From Scytalidium lignicola (Eukaryota; Ascomycota; Leotiomycetes): DNA of 64,000 nt. The stretch lies in contig NCSJ02000052.1 of the NCBI GenBank assembly GCA_002812745.2, positions 114,884 through 178,883 of the forward strand. Reading direction: 5' to 3'. A program made the translations under genes and the position numbers. Positions within the stretch are counted from its first letter, which is position 1. Each line of letters begins with the position of its first letter. Below the pieces are notes generated by a model. It did not search any database and had not been told where the DNA came from. It saw only the letters and a list, made by a program, of their open reading frames with translations. Shown here one piece after another: positions 61,501 to 64,000 of this stretch.

Positions 61501-63899
61501 GTTGGGGAGGGCCCAAACTGTGATTGTGGAGAGCCAAGGTTCCTTGTGTCCGATCACAGTAACTTTCAGAGTGCATATTGATTTCCCCATGAAACTATTG
61601 CCACGGTAGCACCATACTTCTTCGCGTACCTCCGTACTCCTTATGCGAATCATCCAGTGGCATCGTAAATGCACAGTTGCAGACCATTAATTATTGATCA
61701 GTCGATCGATCCAGCCCTGTTTCGGAGGCTTTTTTCTAGAAAGGGGAAAATTCGGGTCCCTGCCACATCTCCAATACACCACTGCTCTCAAATGCTCCGT
61801 AGCTTTCAGCATCAATGTGCGCAGCCATCAAGCCCCACAAGGTTCAAACCTTCCCTTAAGATTGGCATTCCCGACAACCTTGAGCGTTCTTCAGGTACGA
61901 GCGGGTCAGACCAGCTTGGACCAGCTGAGCGAACCTTTTCAATGGGGCATGAGTGGCCAAACTTCGGGCTTCTGGAAGCTCAGGGTTGCAGCTTCTATGG
62001 AGTAACAGAAGTGTGGTACTCCGTGAGTGGTGGTACTGTAGCTTGCCATCGACCCAGAGTTTCCAGAGCACCACCGTAGGGTGACGTGTGCTCTGTAGCA
62101 ACACCAGCCCTTCTTTCAGTTGCTATGGCAGAGCGTGTTTAGGATTTGGGTTTCTCATTACATCGATGAGTCAGTCTACGGGACCCGAANGAAGAAAAAA
62201 NNAAAACTTACCTAGAATAATTACTCTGGCGTGTCTGGAGACCAGAAATTCTATGTCCAGTAAAGTCGCATGCCCCTTGTAACTGACAATAATCTCGTGT
62301 CTCCAAATAGAAAACAAGCTCACTTCTGTACACCCCATGCCCCTGTCAGCAGCAGAAGAACAACGAGGGCACGAGGGCACAGCCCCAGGCACCCGTTCTG
62401 TAAAAATTTCGAACAATTGAAATTACGTGTAAGGGATCTTACAGTACATTAAGCGAGGCAACACAACACAAGAAAAAAAAGAAGAAAAATTCGCTCGAAA
62501 TCTCGCTTCACAGCTTCTCCTTTTCTCAACCCCTGCACAGGGTAAGCTTCTCGAAGATCATTTCGAAGAATGGACATCAGACGAGGATGGTCGGTAAAGT
62601 GCATTAGTTAGCACGTGTAAACACGAGATAGGGCACGGTAAATTCCCTGCGTGCCTGCGAACTGCAGTAGAACGCAGCAACCAATATCCTGATCGTCATA
62701 ACACAAGTTCGTCAGTGAGCTTGTTATGTTTGCAATCGCGTGCCTTAGTAGAAGTCTAGGATACTGTACGCCTCATTGTTACTTCCAAAAGGGGAGGATA
62801 GTGTACTTCCCAAAATCCGTTATCACGGTATCGTCAAGGAGGCTTGGAGGTGGCAATTTCAACGGTTGGGTAAGCCAACGTCATTGTGTTCTCCACAGCA
62901 ATTTCCCCCCTGGGTTTGCAAACTTTCTCTCAACCGCCCTAAGCCCTAGCGATGAGAAGAGCTTGGACGGTCAGATTGAACTTACCCTGAAGGGGAAATA
63001 GGACCTCTTAATTTTTTTTCAAAGTAATTTCGGTCCGAGAAAGGAGAAACTTAGTTCTTTCTAGAATGGGNTTTTTTTTCTTCTTTTCTTTTCCAATTGA
63101 CCAATTAGCTTTGCTGTAATTTCACAAGGCTTGTGTAACCGCATGGAAATTTTTGAGATTAGATGCCTGGGATTTTAATCAACCAAAATTTCCCGGGAAT
63201 TTTTTTATTTAAATTTTACTAGCATGGTCCTTGAAGCGCTGTAGGGAAACACGGTACGGTAGTTGTTTTTCTTAGACCGTCGGCACTTGCAATGTGGACC
63301 TTTCATCGCCGTCTTTCTGGAGATGAATTTACTCAACAAACTATGTTGATGGGGGCTGTTGATGGGGAATGTCAATGAATGGGGCGGTCCCTTCAGAATG
63401 CACACTTATGGGTCGCAAGGTCCTTGCAGTTTGTCGCTAGAATTCAATGCTGACCTCGAGGAAGGACACATCACCGCTACGAATAACTACCTTGCGTACA
63501 GGCATCATCTCGTCTAGAGTACCGGCAATTGATCACAAATGGTTATTCCCTCTGTGGAAGCAAACCTGCATCTTCCTTATCGTCGTCTGAGTAAGAAGTG
63601 TTGGGTTAACTGAATTAAGCAAACTTTTGGGGCGAAGGCTGTTCATTAGCGTGTCTCCGTATGCAATGTTCAGTTCGTTGACATCCAGGGGCACCCCCTG
63701 CATCTCCCACGTGGTATCCTCCTTACGCACCACATCATCGATGCAGGGATGAGCCTGGAGCATAAGTCCGTGCCAACAAGAAAGGTACGGTACGTAAGGG
63801 GGTGCAAGAAATGACTGGGCCACCCCCTGCAAGGCGGTCAAGCGAATATATTGCCGCTTTTCAGTAAACAAACAGTGTTTACTTTGTTTTCTTTTTATT

Positions 63900-63920
63900 A
63901 CTACTACTACTACTACTACT
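63900..63920 (+). repeat. (ACT)7 microsatellite
   Basis: Seven perfect ACT units. It is non-coding. Confidence 0.9.
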
Positions 63921-64000
63921 GTTTTAATGGCTTGGGATACTCCTACACGTGTGCGATTCAAGACCAAGGTCCAAGATGGCTATTCTGAACGTCATGCAGC

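Larger units (their letters stand above)
54983..64000. other. 9-kb region without a confident gene
   Basis: This begins with the SAM37 promoter. No open frame here shows a recognisable domain. It contains TACAGTA/TACTGTA words (for example about 55614-55640, 55850, 56610, 59832 and 60338), CCACA and ACT microsatellites, AT dinucleotide runs near 57.5-57.7 kb, and Ns at 57824, 62190, 62201-62202 and 63071. A minus-strand leader-like stretch near 58.6 kb is listed separately. Like the 8-18.6 kb span it may be the long promoter of a gene outside the window. Confidence 0.55.

Noticed and set aside
63533..63967. 144-codon minus-strand frame
   Set aside because: Its N-terminal part includes translation of the (ACT)n microsatellite as poly-Val; no domain recognised.

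Overview
The window is nuclear DNA of a filamentous ascomycete (Pezizomycotina). The evidence is many short introns (46-116 nt) with fungal GTATGT/GTAAGT donors, CTAAC-type branch sites and CAG/TAG ends, plus fungal-type genes: kinesin-5 with a BimC box, a bZIP/DUF3425 factor, a TRK potassium transporter, an ATO acetate transporter and SAM37. The alternation of compact gene blocks with intergenic spans of 6-10 kb would fit a leotiomycete, but that placement is inference. I found no rRNA, convincing tRNA, CRISPR array or intact transposon.

Layout. Block 1 (0.4-8 kb, all +): NOP7/pescadillo, a 1,270-residue protein with a membrane-type C-terminus, and a small two-exon cysteine-cluster protein. 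Then about 10.6 kb without a supportable gene leads to a G1/S-type cyclin (18.6-19.9 kb, +) with a C/T-rich leader and a probable 5' UTR intron. A 3.3 kb gap follows. Block 2 (23.2-26.2 kb, +): a Gfo/Idh/MocA oxidoreductase, a relic of an FMN-dependent alpha-hydroxy-acid oxidase gene, and a flavin-reductase-like protein. A 6.1 kb non-coding span precedes the ATO/GPR1/FUN34 transporter (32.3-33.3 kb, +).

Block 3 (34.8-55 kb) is gene-dense: mercaptopyruvate sulfurtransferase (-) divergent from APC11 (+); an ER-type FKBP isomerase (-); a small orphan (+); TRK transporter (+) convergent with a PHAF1/UPF0183 protein (-), which is divergent from kinesin-5 (+), which is convergent with a bZIP factor (-); then SAM37 (-). 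The final 9 kb has no confident gene, only a weak minus-strand leader with a 26-codon proline-rich ORF.

There is no operon or biosynthetic cluster. Several genes are growth and division housekeeping (ribosome biogenesis, G1 cyclin, APC/C, spindle kinesin), but their proximity looks incidental. No wholly new system was evident. The most unusual signals are: a GTACA/TACTGTA word recurring in the long intergenic spans; single Ns beside homopolymers that behave as inserted bases and break two real genes; a GC-AG intron; a 32-nt internal exon in APC11; and several hairpins or palindromes in the non-coding spans. Gene models were spliced by eye; each joined exon set keeps an exact reading frame.
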